Assembly (NCBI RefSeq): GCF_000328475.2
Contig: NC_026478.1
Location: forward strand, 2,232,001 to 2,296,000
Direction: 5' to 3'
DNA from: Mycosarcoma maydis
Taxonomy: Eukaryota > Basidiomycota > Ustilaginomycetes > Ustilaginales
Length of the DNA stretch: 64,000 bases
Shown in pieces: positions 52,660 to 62,775 of this stretch. Under the pieces are notes generated by a model. It had not been told where the DNA came from. It worked only from the letters and a program-made list of their open reading frames with translations, and searched no databases. A program made the position numbers and the translations under genes. The number at the start of each line of letters is the position of its first letter. Position 1 is the first letter of the stretch.

Positions 52660-55254
52660 ATGGTCCTGCGTTGCTACAGTCGGCGGCACGTCGTGCCTGC
52701 CGCTCAGACACTTGCACGAAACATCTCGACTGCTCGTGTGGTAGCCACAGCTCATCCAGAGACGCCAGCAGGCGTCTCTCAGCAGCGCAACGCCGCCGCG
52801 AACTCGAGTGAACAACGTCACGAGAGCTGGTCCTTCTTCTTTCCTGATCACCTTCCTTGGACGCAGAGGCCACCATACACATCGCGAGCGAGGCATCCGC
52901 TCGTCAAGAAGCTCATATCAGAGATCTACAGCACCTCGCGCGAACCCGCTGCCAACCGTGTATGGAAGGCCTACACCGACCTGAAAGAAGCGTACGATGC
53001 CGATTTGGCATCTTCCGCGTCTTCTTCCTCGACCTCCCTTCTCTCTCAGCTCGAGCCAGCCCACCTGCAACTCCTTCTCCGTGCCATCGATCCATCTGTA
53101 GCAAAGACCAGAAAGCTTTCTCGTGCCGAGAGCAAGCGTCGGCAGAGGATGCAGCAGCACCGATCCATCCTCACTTCCGGCGACTCCCCATTTAAGATCC
53201 TATTCGTGGAGTCACACAGCTCTCGAAACGCAGGCAAGATATTCGATGCTCAGCACCCTGTCCGCGAGTACATGCGCCGCGTACAGATCATCTTCCGCGA
53301 CATGAGGCTTCATTCGTCCATCGTGCCCTCCACTAGCTCGTCGGTTGAAGTTCTGCCCAGCCTCGCCGACTACAACCACGTCCTCTCACGCCTAGCCACA
53401 GGCGGTCACATTGGCCCAATGTCATCCATCTGGAACGACATCACCGGCACGTCATCCGGAGCGCGCTCCAAAGGTCTTTTTCCCAACCAACACACGTACA
53501 GAGAGCTGATGATTGGATTGAGCCGACATGCTACCGAGCAAATTGAGAGAGTGCAGAAGGGCGAAGCCTCCAGGCTCTTCAACTTCTCGGGCAAGAAAAA
53601 GGAGCTCGATAAGTCGGCCAGAGCTGCAGCAGCTGGCCAGGCCAAGTTTGGTCAGATTCTGGCACCTTCTGCCCGTGCTGCCGCCATTCTAGCAGCTCTT
53701 CGCACCATGGCGCTGCTCAAGGATATGAAGGATCACGCCGTAACGCCAGGTCAAATGACGCTCGACTTTGCTGCAAGGACACTCAGGCTCGCAGGACATA
53801 TCGATGGTCTTCACCTGCTTATACAGCAGGCGTATGGCATCGATCTCCACGCTCCCGACTCGGTCGAGGCAGCACAAAGGCAACAGGAAGGCCTCGCCCC
53901 CACTACCCACACTCTCAACACCATCCTCATGGCGCTCGGTGAGCAAGCCAGTGTTCCCCAAATGATCTCAGCTTTCGAGACCCTTGCCAAGCCTTTGCCG
54001 CTCAACACGTCCAGTGCCGATGTCAGTGCCTCCACCGAAGGCGTCTTTTCGACCAATTGGAGGGATATTTTCAGCAGCATGCGAAATCGTGATTCTGAGC
54101 TCGCACAGCTCGGCAACAGCGCTGAAAACTCCAGCGTTCCAGAGGTGTTTGCCAATTGCTATCCACGAAGAATCTCCCCCAACACCAAAACTTTCCAGAT
54201 CCTCCTGCGTCATTGCTGCAGCGAGGTGGACCCACTTAGATCACCAGTGGCCCTCAAGGCGGAATCCAACTCTAGCTCCATCGCCACGCTTGCAAAAGAG
54301 GCTACCGAGTCGGCTCTCGCGGATATGCAGGACGGCGGGCTGCGCGCTGCCGAAATGAAGCGCAGAACCAGCGGAGCATACATCTTATTTGCAAAGAGCC
54401 TCCTGTCCGAAGCCCTGGACAGATCCGACGATATCTTGCGCGCAGGGGCTCGCAATCTCGGCATCAACGTTGATCGATTCGAGCAACAAGTTTGCGCAGC
54501 AGACGCTGCAATCGATCCTGCTGACGGAGCATCTCCCGACGCGGCTGCCTCGGCTCAACCACGTCCGGAGCATCTGCGCTTCTCTGTTACACCGGGACGT
54601 GCGACGGATGCCGACTTCTTGCCGATCCTGGAGCAACCTACCTTCTCCATTACGGCCTCCATGCTGGAACCTTTCATGTCGTCCGCATCTGCGCGCAAGA
54701 GAATGGGCGAGCTGCGCTGGCTCCGGTCAACGCTCTCCAAAGCTTTGGAGATCAAAGCTGCAGAAGCTAAGATGATCGACACTGCGTGGCAAATCTACAG
54801 TGCGCGCTACTCCAAGGCGCGTCAGCTTGCCTCGGCGCAAGAGTCCGGCGACCTGTCTCCTTCTGACAACATGCAAGACCTCGCACCGTTGCAGCTGAAC
54901 GACCAGAAGTCGAACGAGATCTTTGCCTTCCTCCATCGACTACGCCTGCAGCATCGGATCGCTACCAAGCAGTCGCAAGCTCTGGAGCAGCTGCTCTACG
55001 ATCGACTGGATGAACGTCTTCGAAATCTTGCGACGCGCAGAAATACGCGCCAGAAGCAGCGAGCACTCGCACATCGAGAAGAACGACTTCGGGCCGAAAA
55101 GCAGCGGCTGGAGGATCAAGAGCGCGAGGCGGCTCGCAAGGTACAGGCGGCTGAAGCGAGAAGGCTTCGGGCACTGCAGAAGGATCAGCAGGCGGCACAA
55201 CAAGCTTCCGACGATAATCCACGCTCGCACATCGAAGTTGCCTCAGCTGCTTAA
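52660..55254 (+). CDS. mitochondrial pentatricopeptide-repeat-like protein
   Basis: 864 residues from the ATG at 52660; the open frame extends 53 codons upstream to a TTG without protein character. The N-terminus (MVLRCYSRRHVVPAAQTLAR) is basic and amphipathic, a good mitochondrial presequence. The body has helical-pair units typical of fungal PPR proteins: DYNHVLSRLATGGHIGPMSS, FPNQHTYRELMIGLSRH, TLDFAARTLRLAGHIDGLHL and TTHTLNTILMALGEQASVPQ. These proteins bind organelle RNA and usually support processing, stability or translation of one mitochondrial mRNA. The C-terminus is a long Arg/Glu/Ala-rich helix (about 790-850). The specific target cannot be told from sequence. Confidence 0.8.
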   Translation: MVLRCYSRRHVVPAAQTLARNISTARVVATAHPETPAGVSQQRNAAANSSEQRHESWSFFFPDHLPWTQRPPYTSRARHPLVKKLISEIYSTSREPAANRVWKAYTDLKEAYDADLASSASSSSTSLLSQLEPAHLQLLLRAIDPSVAKTRKLSRAESKRRQRMQQHRSILTSGDSPFKILFVESHSSRNAGKIFDAQHPVREYMRRVQIIFRDMRLHSSIVPSTSSSVEVLPSLADYNHVLSRLATGGHIGPMSSIWNDITGTSSGARSKGLFPNQHTYRELMIGLSRHATEQIERVQKGEASRLFNFSGKKKELDKSARAAAAGQAKFGQILAPSARAAAILAALRTMALLKDMKDHAVTPGQMTLDFAARTLRLAGHIDGLHLLIQQAYGIDLHAPDSVEAAQRQQEGLAPTTHTLNTILMALGEQASVPQMISAFETLAKPLPLNTSSADVSASTEGVFSTNWRDIFSSMRNRDSELAQLGNSAENSSVPEVFANCYPRRISPNTKTFQILLRHCCSEVDPLRSPVALKAESNSSSIATLAKEATESALADMQDGGLRAAEMKRRTSGAYILFAKSLLSEALDRSDDILRAGARNLGINVDRFEQQVCAADAAIDPADGASPDAAASAQPRPEHLRFSVTPGRATDADFLPILEQPTFSITASMLEPFMSSASARKRMGELRWLRSTLSKALEIKAAEAKMIDTAWQIYSARYSKARQLASAQESGDLSPSDNMQDLAPLQLNDQKSNEIFAFLHRLRLQHRIATKQSQALEQLLYDRLDERLRNLATRRNTRQKQRALAHREERLRAEKQRLEDQEREAARKVQAAEARRLRALQKDQQAAQQASDDNPRSHIEVASAA

Positions 55255-55788
55255 TCACAAAAGACGCAGTCTCCATCCTGCTCTCACCAAGATTGATACT
55301 CACTCGTTGTTTCACACCTTTTCTGTACCATCTAGAGTGAACTTGAGCAGTCTATGTCAGCAACATCATGTTTTGTGCTGGATGATATTGTGCGATACTT
55401 GAGTTTGTTTAAACTCGCTGCGAAGGCTTGTGCCAGTAGATGACGGCGAGAGGATCCGAGCTAGAAGCGTGTCGTTTTGAGAAGTTTACGCGTTACACAG
55501 GTCAACAACTCGAAAATGCACCAGCCACCTGAGCTTTTCGGCGCTGCAGCAACTCCGCGGTTCTTCGCAACGAAAGTCACGAGTGGTGGGCGCAAGTTGT
55601 TCAACATATCTCTCGTTTCCACCATCACCGGCGACTTGAACATTTCCTTGACTGACCAAGACTCCACCACACACTTGCACTGCAGAGCGCCCAGAGCTGT
55701 CAATGGCACAGACTCTCTCAAGATCAAACCCAGTTGTCCACGTCTAACAAGAAGCATTGCTTCGTAACGCAACGCACGGCTCATCAAA
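55255..55788. other. spacer upstream of the golgin-like gene
   Basis: Same-strand spacer of about 530 bases. A short open frame at 55477-55767 precedes the golgin ATG, but it sits in the presumed leader and lacks a recognisable domain. An upstream reading frame in the leader is possible. Confidence 0.45.
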
Positions 55789-58700
55789 ATGGCCGACGCG
55801 GAGGCGGCTGAGCGAGCCGCTAAGGCAGCTCGTGCAAGGGCCAAGCTCAAAAAGCATCAAGCTCAGAAGAAGGCGGCTGCTGAGGCCGAAACAGGTACAG
55901 CTGCCAGCACCACCACCAGCAAAGACGATGCGGGATCTCCCCCATCAGACCACGCCGACACACCGATGCTAGAGGAGTCTGTTTCAGCCATCGACGATGA
56001 CGCGACTGACAAATCTGCATCGAAAGTCGACAAGCCTGAAGCGGTCGTCTCTGAAACGGCGGGTCATAGCGCGGAGCTACAAGAAGCTCAAACCAAGATC
56101 GCGTCCCTCGCATTGCAGCTCGAAAGCACAAACGAAGACCTGAAGAAGGCGACAGAGGAAGCCTCGTCGCTCAAAAGACAACTCGATCAGCACAAAGAGG
56201 AAGCGCAGGCCTCGTTACAGGCTTTAGAACACTCCAACAAAACAGCAACGGAAATGCTCGAGAACGACCTTTCGAAGCAACGCGCCAAGGCAACACAACT
56301 CGAAGCCGAGCTTCAGAGCCAACGCGATCTGCTGCAGACGGCACAGAAGCAAGTGGCTGTGTCCATGAAGACCGTTTCGGATCTCGAAGCTTCACACAAG
56401 AAGGATGCTGACGAATCTAAAGCGCTCAAGGATCGACTTGCTCTTGTCGAAGCAGATCATAAGAAGGCTAGCGATCGTTCGTCAGAACTCGAGATCAGCC
56501 TATCAGAGCTCCAAGAGGCAAGCGCGAAGGCGTCCTCAAAAGCAAAAGGACTGGCCGCCAAGCTTAAGGAGGCCGAAGGTAGGATCCAAGATGCTGAAGC
56601 CAAGTTTGAATCAGAAGCCAAAAGCGTCAAGCAGCTTCACGAAGATAAGGCCAAATTGGAAGCTGATATGCAAGAGAAACAGAAGCAAGCAGATGACCTC
56701 CGCAAGACGCTCAGTTCGCGTGAGACCACCATCCAAGATCTCGAAATGAAACTGTCCGATCCAAGCAAGGCCAACCAGATCGAAGCGCTGCACAAGCAGC
56801 TGGCCGAGGCAGCGGCGAAGATCTCGATACTACAAGCCGATGTGCGCGAGAAGGACCAGAGTATCAGGAGCTCATCCGCTGACAGCGAGAAGCTGGTGCA
56901 ACAAGTCAAGGAGCTCAAGCAGCAGGCAGAGTCATCAAGATCATCCATCACTGCGCTTGAAGGCAAGCTTGCCGAAGCCACAGACCGCGAAGCAAAGGTC
57001 AACTCCTCTCTAAAAGACATGATCGCAAAAAATTCTACGCTGGCCTCCCAACACGAAGAGCTCGAGAAAAAGCACGCCAAGACCGAAGCCGATGTCCAAA
57101 TTTGGACGAAGAAGGTCGAGCAACACACTCAGTCACTTGCAAAGAGCGAGGAGGCTGCCGCAAGTGTCAAAGACCGTGCGAACAGTGCCGAGAAGCAGCT
57201 TGCAGCAGTTCAGAAAGAGAGTGACCTGCTCGACAGTTCCCTTTCTGATGTCAAGCAGCAAGTCGAGACGCTCACCCGAGACAAGGCAGACCTCGAGAAG
57301 GCCAACGCTGATGCTTTCAACACTTCGGAAAAGACAGTTCAAGAGAGCGCGAAAGAGATTATGGAGCTCAAGAGCAAAGTGCGACAGCTCGAAGAGCAAG
57401 CTCTGACGGACAGCAAGGCGGCATCGCAATTGCTAGAAGATGCCAAGACGCAAGCCAGCAAATCCGCGAAGGACGCCAAGAACCTTTCTGCCTCACTCAA
57501 AGAGTCACAAGACAAGCTCAAGGCACTGGAAACTCAGCTGAAAGAGCGCGATAGTCACCTGTCTTCCGCCAAAGACAAGCAAACGTCAACCGAACAAGAT
57601 CTCGCCGCTGCTACCTCGCAGGTCGAAAAGGTGTCAAACGAGCTCGAGGGTGTCAAGGCCCAGTTGACATGCGCCAAGAACGAGCATGCCCAGTCTCTCA
57701 ACAAGATCAAGGATCTCAACGAACAACTGACAAAAGCCGAGAGCGATGTCAAGACACTCGACACGGCAGCTGCCAAAGCCCAGGCGGAGCTTGAGGCGTC
57801 CAAGAAGCGAGTGGTATCCTTTGAGACAAAGGAGAAGGAGTGGCTTTCCAAGCATAAAGAGCTCGAAAGCGCTAAATCCATGGTCCTAGAGGATATGGCT
57901 GCTTTGAAGAAAGATGTCGACAACCACAAAACTGGTAGTGCAAATACATCCAAGGAGCTTGCTGCACTGAGCTCCAAGCACGACGAGGTTCAGAAGAATC
58001 TGCAGCAAGCGCAGCAGAAGCTACAAGAGACAAGCGCCAAGAGCTCCGAGCGTGAAAAGCAAATCGTTGATCTGACGTCTCAGCTTGTCTCTTCCAAAAG
58101 CGAGACTGACAAGGAGCGAGAGAAAATCGAGAGCTTGCAGGCCAAGCTCGACGCAGAACGCGAAGCGCACAGGCAGTCTGAGCAAGCAGCTATGCAGATC
58201 GAGGCCAAACTCGGGACGACTACCAAGCGAGCCGATGACCTGGACGAGCGAGTCCAGTCTCTGAGCTCGGAACTTGACAAGGTCAAGTCTGATCACAAGC
58301 AGGCACAGTCAACCGCTGCCGATCGACAGAAAGAGCTAGAATCCGCGAAACTGGAGGCCTCCAAGGTCAATGACGAGCTCAATGCGGTCAAGCTTGCACT
58401 GACCAAGTCTGAAGAAGCTTTCAACAAGCTCGAGGGTGATAAGTCGGCGATGGATAAAATTGTCACAAGTCTGCGCGAAGAGAAGCTGGCCTCGGACAAG
58501 AAGCTGGAACTCTTGGTTGCCGACTTGGAGAAGGCTAGAAACGACTACCGTGACGCAATCAGCCAGTCTGAGCAGCACCAGGCAACCGCCGAGACCAGGG
58601 AAAAAGAGCTTTCACAGATCAAACGTGACGTCCAAGTCCATGAAGCAACAATCGCCGACCTTCAAGGAAAGCACACTAGTCTTGAGAAGTCATCCGCTCA

Positions 58701-61700
58701 ACTGACCGAGGTGAAGGAAAAACTCAAGAAAGACCTGGAGGCTGCCATCTTGGGTGCACAGAACCAGAAGGCGTCTGCCGAGTCTAAAGACAAGGACATC
58801 AAGGCTCTCGAAGCCAAGCTGTCGACTTCTGAGGCCAGTCTGACCAAAGCTACTGATGACGCAGCTGCGATACGGGCCCATAACGATAAGCTCCAAAGAG
58901 AGCTGGAAGCTCAGACCAAGGAACTCGACGCTTTCAGCAAATCGGCGGAACAGATGGCTGAGCGGATCAAGGCGCTGGAAGCCAAGGTTGCCGATGATGG
59001 TATTCAGCTCGCCAAGTCCTCGGAAGAAGTCATCGCCTCAAAGGCTCAAATGACACAGCTTGAAAATGATGTTCAGACTAGAACTTCAGAGCTCGAAGCA
59101 TCTCGTGCCGAAGCTCAAGCAAGCAAGTCTTCTGCCGAAGCGCTCACGAAAGAGCTTAGTGCGGTCAAGGCCAAGCTCGAAGAATCGGATGTGAAATTGT
59201 CCCAGTCCACAGAGGATGTTGCTTCCGCTCAAGCCCGCATCCAGGAGCTTCATAGCCAACTCGAGGCGAAGAGCTCGGAGCTCAACGCCAAGACGTCCGA
59301 GTCGGATCAGTATAAGGCGAAAGTCGAGCAACTCGTCGAGCAGCTCGAGACGGCTCAGCAGCAGCAGTCAAACTTGCAAGACAAGCTGAAAGAGGCCGCT
59401 ACTGCGCATGTAGATCTTTCGAAGCTGCACGAGCAAAAGACGGCCGAACACGAGGCTGCGCAGGCTGAAATCAAGGAGCAGCGCACGCTTGTCACCAAGA
59501 AGACGAAGGACCACGAGCTGGCAAGAGCCGAAGCGACAAAATTGTCCGAGACTTTGAAGGCTTTGCAGAGCACGCATGAGGATGTCAACCAACAATGGCA
59601 AGACGTCGAAGCGCGGCACAAGGCCCTTGTTGCGCAGCATGCTGAGCATTCAAAGGTATCTCAAGCCCAGACGAAAGAGCTCGAAGCTGCCAAGGCAAAG
59701 ATTGATGATCTCAGTTCCGAGCTGTCTGCCTCGAGCGCTGCCTATGCGAACGTCAAAACGGAGATGGAGGAGAAGACTACGCTTGCGCAAGAGCTCGAGC
59801 ACAAGCTCCAGACATCCATCACCGAGATCGAGAAGCTCACCGAGCGCGCCACTGCCGGCGAGCAAAGTCTTATCGCCAAGCAAGAAGAATTCGACACGCT
59901 TCAAGGACAAGCTGACGAGCAGGCTAAAAAGCTCAAGGCGCTCGAAACCGAATTGGCTGCAGCACAAAAGTCGGCCAGAGATGCCAGTCTGAAGCACAAG
60001 GCTGCTGTCACAGCTGCGTCCAAGCAAGTCGAAGCGCTCAAAGCTGAGCTTGAGAAGGCCAAAACCGAGCATGCCCAAGCTCTCGCTAGTGCGAGCGACG
60101 AGCACAAAGCTGCGCTAAAGGTGGCGGCGGAAGAGCTTTCATCGGTCAGAGCGGAGCTTGAGCAAACCAAGGCTGCTCATTCTGCTGCGCTTGCTGCGGC
60201 TGCGAAGGAGCTCAAGTCTGCGATTGAAGCCGCATCAAAGCAATTGGATGACACCAAAGCAGAGCATACAGAGGCTTTCGCACAGGCTTTGAGAGAGCAC
60301 CAAGTTGCTGCCGCTGCTGCCGAAAACGAGTTCAAAGCTCTTCAGTCAGAGCACGTAGCAGTTCAAGCTGAACACGCCAAGCTGACAGCAGCCACCTCGA
60401 AAGAGCTAGAGCAGCTCAATGCGGACGTGAAGAAGGCTCGTGCGGAGCATGAGAAGTCCAAGAAAGAGCATGCAGAGTCACAATCAATCGCCTCGAAAAG
60501 GCTTGCAGAGCTTGAAGCCGAATTCAGCACGGCCAAGCAAGAGCATGCCGAAGCGACCGAGAAGGCTGCCGAAGAGCACAAGGCTTCTCTCACTGCTGCA
60601 TCGAAGAGGTTCGAGGCGCTGACAGCGGAGCACGTGCAGGTCAAGAGCCAGCACGCCAAAGCGATGCAAGAAGCATTGCAACAGCTCGAAGACGTCCGCG
60701 CTGCCCACGAGACGGCAAAGTCCGAGCATATCGGAGCACTTGAATCCGCACGACAGCAAGTCGAAGAGCTCCAGGCAGCTTACGAAACGGCCAAAGCCGA
60801 ACACGCAGATGCGCTCGCTCAAGTCGACAAGGAGCACAACAGTGCATTCGACTCTTTGGCTGCTGAGCGAACCAAGCTCGGCTCGGAACTTGCTTCGCTC
60901 CGCGAAGAGCACGAGGCAGCGGTCTCTTTGCACCGCACAGAGCGCGACGAGGCATCCGCGAAACTCACCAAGGCTACCGCCGACCATAGCGCAGCGCAGC
61001 AGGCCAGCGAACAGCAGCTCTCTGCGCTGAAAGCCTCGCTTGAAAAACTGCAACGCGAGCGCGATCAGCAGATGGCAGTGCATACCACGGAGATGGTGGA
61101 TTTGAGTAAAGGCTTGGAGCAAGCCCACGCCAAGATCCGCGATGGAGAGGCTGAGCTGGAAACGCGCGTCAAGGAGCTCGATTCTGTGAGGGAACAATTG
61201 GTCAGCACCGAGAAGGATCTCAAAGCGCGCAGTGGCGAATTGGATTCGTTGAGGACCGAGATGGAACGTCTGAAGCAGGCTCTTACTTCACATGACGAGA
61301 AAATCGAATCTCTGCACAGCAATCACGCTTCCACTCTCCGAGACAAAGCCCGAGACCTCGAGGCATTGGAGAAGGAGACGGAACGAATGAAGCAGGAACT
61401 CGCTTCACGCGACGAGAAGATCGAGTCTCTGCAGAGCGATCACGCGTCTGCTCTGCAGGACAAAGATCTAGCGCTCAAGGCTTTGCAGAACGAGATGGAA
61501 CAGATGAAGCAGGAGCTCGCTTCACGCGATGCGAGGATCAGCTCGCTCGTATCGGACCACACATTCGCGCTCGCCGCCAAAGACGAAGAACTCTCATCTG
61601 TGCGCAACCTGCACGACTCGACCACCTCGGAACGTGCGCACCTCTCTGCATCGCTTTCCGAAACTCAATCTTTCCTATCGACCCTGCAAGCGGAGCTCGA

Positions 61701-62775
61701 GACTGTTAAAGCGGAGCTAAGCGTCGCCAAATCAACCGTCGACCAGAACGCGCAGGACAAGTCTTCAGACGCATCCAAGCTCGCCAAGCTTTTGTCCGAG
61801 GTGACGGCGCTCAAGAAAAAGCATCTGACCGCCAAGTCTTGCGCGGAAGCCGCGAGGAAGGAGAATGTGGATCTGCGGACGCAGCTGGACAAGGTGCGTG
61901 GCGAGGCGAGCAAAACGGGTGCGGAATCGGAGTTGCTGGTTGAAGCGCTCCGATCCGAGCTCGAACTGGTGAAGGCCAAAGCTCAGGAAGCGGAGGCGAA
62001 GCTGGTGCAGGTCAAGTCAGAGCACGAGGCTGAGGTGAAGAAGAAGGCTGATCAGGACGGGTTGAAGCGAGAGGTGGATAACGAGAGCGTGTTCAGTAAG
62101 GAGCATCTAGAGGATGTGATTCAAGTGCATGAGCTCGAGAAGAGTACGTTGAGGTCGATGATTCGCAAGTTGGAAGCGAGCGTGTTTGAGGAGACGGACA
62201 AGGCGCATCGTGCGATGCGGAGGGCGATCGAGCTGGAGGAGAGGCTTCGCGGTGTTGGTTCTTCGAGCAACGGTGCTGCGGGTGATGGTGAAGCTGGTAG
62301 CGGTAGAAGTCATCGTCGCAGCACGACGAGTTTGCATGTTCCATCGCTATCGCCGCTCGTTGAACGCGAGACGTACGACTCGCAGGATGTTGCGCTTCCT
62401 TCACCCTCACCTTCCAACGTCAGCGCCGCCAGCACCACCACGTCGACCGCTTCAGCGCGAAGGGGCATTCGAACGCTTCCAGCGTCCGAACTCCCCCTAC
62501 CTGCGGCCCAAAGACATCGACGTCGTGAAAGCCTGCAAATGCTCGCAGCGAGAATTCAACCTTGCTCCTCCCTGGACAGTGACGCCTCCAACTCCTCTCT
62601 GCCACCCCTCCAATCCGTCACTATCACAAGTAAAGGCCATACTCCGTCCAACAGCATCAACGCCCCGCTGGCCCCCACCACAGACGGCAGAGCCAAGCAC
62701 GCCGGAAGACATCAGTTTGCCAACGACGAACTGCTATACTGCGCTTGTTGCCGCGACGATTTGATCATTGTCTAG
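55789..62775 (+). CDS. giant golgin-like coiled-coil protein
   Basis: 2328 residues in one exon. Residues 1-30 are basic and Ala-rich (ARARAKLKKHQAQKKAAAEA), like the N-termini of golgins of the GM130/Bug1 class. Residues about 90-2170 are almost continuous coiled coil with heptads. This includes a repeated KAEHA/KSEHA-type region near 1400-1700 and three 39-residue repeats at 1826-1942. A Ser/Thr-rich linker follows. The last residues are DELLYCACCRDDLIIV: a CxxC pair followed by a hydrophobic C-terminus. GM130 and golgin-45 bind GRASP proteins through hydrophobic C-termini, so this protein may tether membranes at the early Golgi with the fungal GRASP, Grh1. It has no ARM domain, which argues against Uso1/p115, and no GRIP domain. 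The golgin call is inference. Confidence 0.65.
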   Translation: MADAEAAERAAKAARARAKLKKHQAQKKAAAEAETGTAASTTTSKDDAGSPPSDHADTPMLEESVSAIDDDATDKSASKVDKPEAVVSETAGHSAELQEAQTKIASLALQLESTNEDLKKATEEASSLKRQLDQHKEEAQASLQALEHSNKTATEMLENDLSKQRAKATQLEAELQSQRDLLQTAQKQVAVSMKTVSDLEASHKKDADESKALKDRLALVEADHKKASDRSSELEISLSELQEASAKASSKAKGLAAKLKEAEGRIQDAEAKFESEAKSVKQLHEDKAKLEADMQEKQKQADDLRKTLSSRETTIQDLEMKLSDPSKANQIEALHKQLAEAAAKISILQADVREKDQSIRSSSADSEKLVQQVKELKQQAESSRSSITALEGKLAEATDREAKVNSSLKDMIAKNSTLASQHEELEKKHAKTEADVQIWTKKVEQHTQSLAKSEEAAASVKDRANSAEKQLAAVQKESDLLDSSLSDVKQQVETLTRDKADLEKANADAFNTSEKTVQESAKEIMELKSKVRQLEEQALTDSKAASQLLEDAKTQASKSAKDAKNLSASLKESQDKLKALETQLKERDSHLSSAKDKQTSTEQDLAAATSQVEKVSNELEGVKAQLTCAKNEHAQSLNKIKDLNEQLTKAESDVKTLDTAAAKAQAELEASKKRVVSFETKEKEWLSKHKELESAKSMVLEDMAALKKDVDNHKTGSANTSKELAALSSKHDEVQKNLQQAQQKLQETSAKSSEREKQIVDLTSQLVSSKSETDKEREKIESLQAKLDAEREAHRQSEQAAMQIEAKLGTTTKRADDLDERVQSLSSELDKVKSDHKQAQSTAADRQKELESAKLEASKVNDELNAVKLALTKSEEAFNKLEGDKSAMDKIVTSLREEKLASDKKLELLVADLEKARNDYRDAISQSEQHQATAETREKELSQIKRDVQVHEATIADLQGKHTSLEKSSAQLTEVKEKLKKDLEAAILGAQNQKASAESKDKDIKALEAKLSTSEASLTKATDDAAAIRAHNDKLQRELEAQTKELDAFSKSAEQMAERIKALEAKVADDGIQLAKSSEEVIASKAQMTQLENDVQTRTSELEASRAEAQASKSSAEALTKELSAVKAKLEESDVKLSQSTEDVASAQARIQELHSQLEAKSSELNAKTSESDQYKAKVEQLVEQLETAQQQQSNLQDKLKEAATAHVDLSKLHEQKTAEHEAAQAEIKEQRTLVTKKTKDHELARAEATKLSETLKALQSTHEDVNQQWQDVEARHKALVAQHAEHSKVSQAQTKELEAAKAKIDDLSSELSASSAAYANVKTEMEEKTTLAQELEHKLQTSITEIEKLTERATAGEQSLIAKQEEFDTLQGQADEQAKKLKALETELAAAQKSARDASLKHKAAVTAASKQVEALKAELEKAKTEHAQALASASDEHKAALKVAAEELSSVRAELEQTKAAHSAALAAAAKELKSAIEAASKQLDDTKAEHTEAFAQALREHQVAAAAAENEFKALQSEHVAVQAEHAKLTAATSKELEQLNADVKKARAEHEKSKKEHAESQSIASKRLAELEAEFSTAKQEHAEATEKAAEEHKASLTAASKRFEALTAEHVQVKSQHAKAMQEALQQLEDVRAAHETAKSEHIGALESARQQVEELQAAYETAKAEHADALAQVDKEHNSAFDSLAAERTKLGSELASLREEHEAAVSLHRTERDEASAKLTKATADHSAAQQASEQQLSALKASLEKLQRERDQQMAVHTTEMVDLSKGLEQAHAKIRDGEAELETRVKELDSVREQLVSTEKDLKARSGELDSLRTEMERLKQALTSHDEKIESLHSNHASTLRDKARDLEALEKETERMKQELASRDEKIESLQSDHASALQDKDLALKALQNEMEQMKQELASRDARISSLVSDHTFALAAKDEELSSVRNLHDSTTSERAHLSASLSETQSFLSTLQAELETVKAELSVAKSTVDQNAQDKSSDASKLAKLLSEVTALKKKHLTAKSCAEAARKENVDLRTQLDKVRGEASKTGAESELLVEALRSELELVKAKAQEAEAKLVQVKSEHEAEVKKKADQDGLKREVDNESVFSKEHLEDVIQVHELEKSTLRSMIRKLEASVFEETDKAHRAMRRAIELEERLRGVGSSSNGAAGDGEAGSGRSHRRSTTSLHVPSLSPLVERETYDSQDVALPSPSPSNVSAASTTTSTASARRGIRTLPASELPLPAAQRHRRRESLQMLAARIQPCSSLDSDASNSSLPPLQSVTITSKGHTPSNSINAPLAPTTDGRAKHAGRHQFANDELLYCACCRDDLIIV
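61264..61614 (+). repeat. three 117-bp in-frame repeats in the golgin-like gene
   Basis: Units start at 61264, 61381 and 61498; each encodes 39 residues phrased ER(L/M)KQ(A/E)L-SRDEKIESL-SDHASAL. The second and third copies are the most alike. A 39-residue period is not a whole number of heptads, so each unit would shift the coiled-coil register. Confidence 0.88.

Noticed and set aside
55477..55767. 96-codon frame just upstream of the golgin-like gene
   Set aside because: Its first ATG-like start is not supported, it has no domain, and it lies in the presumed leader.
60000..61000. Antisense frames of 200-plus codons inside the golgin-like gene
   Set aside because: They are shadows of the heptad-rich coding strand (Leu/Cys/Ser-rich products) and have no independent support.
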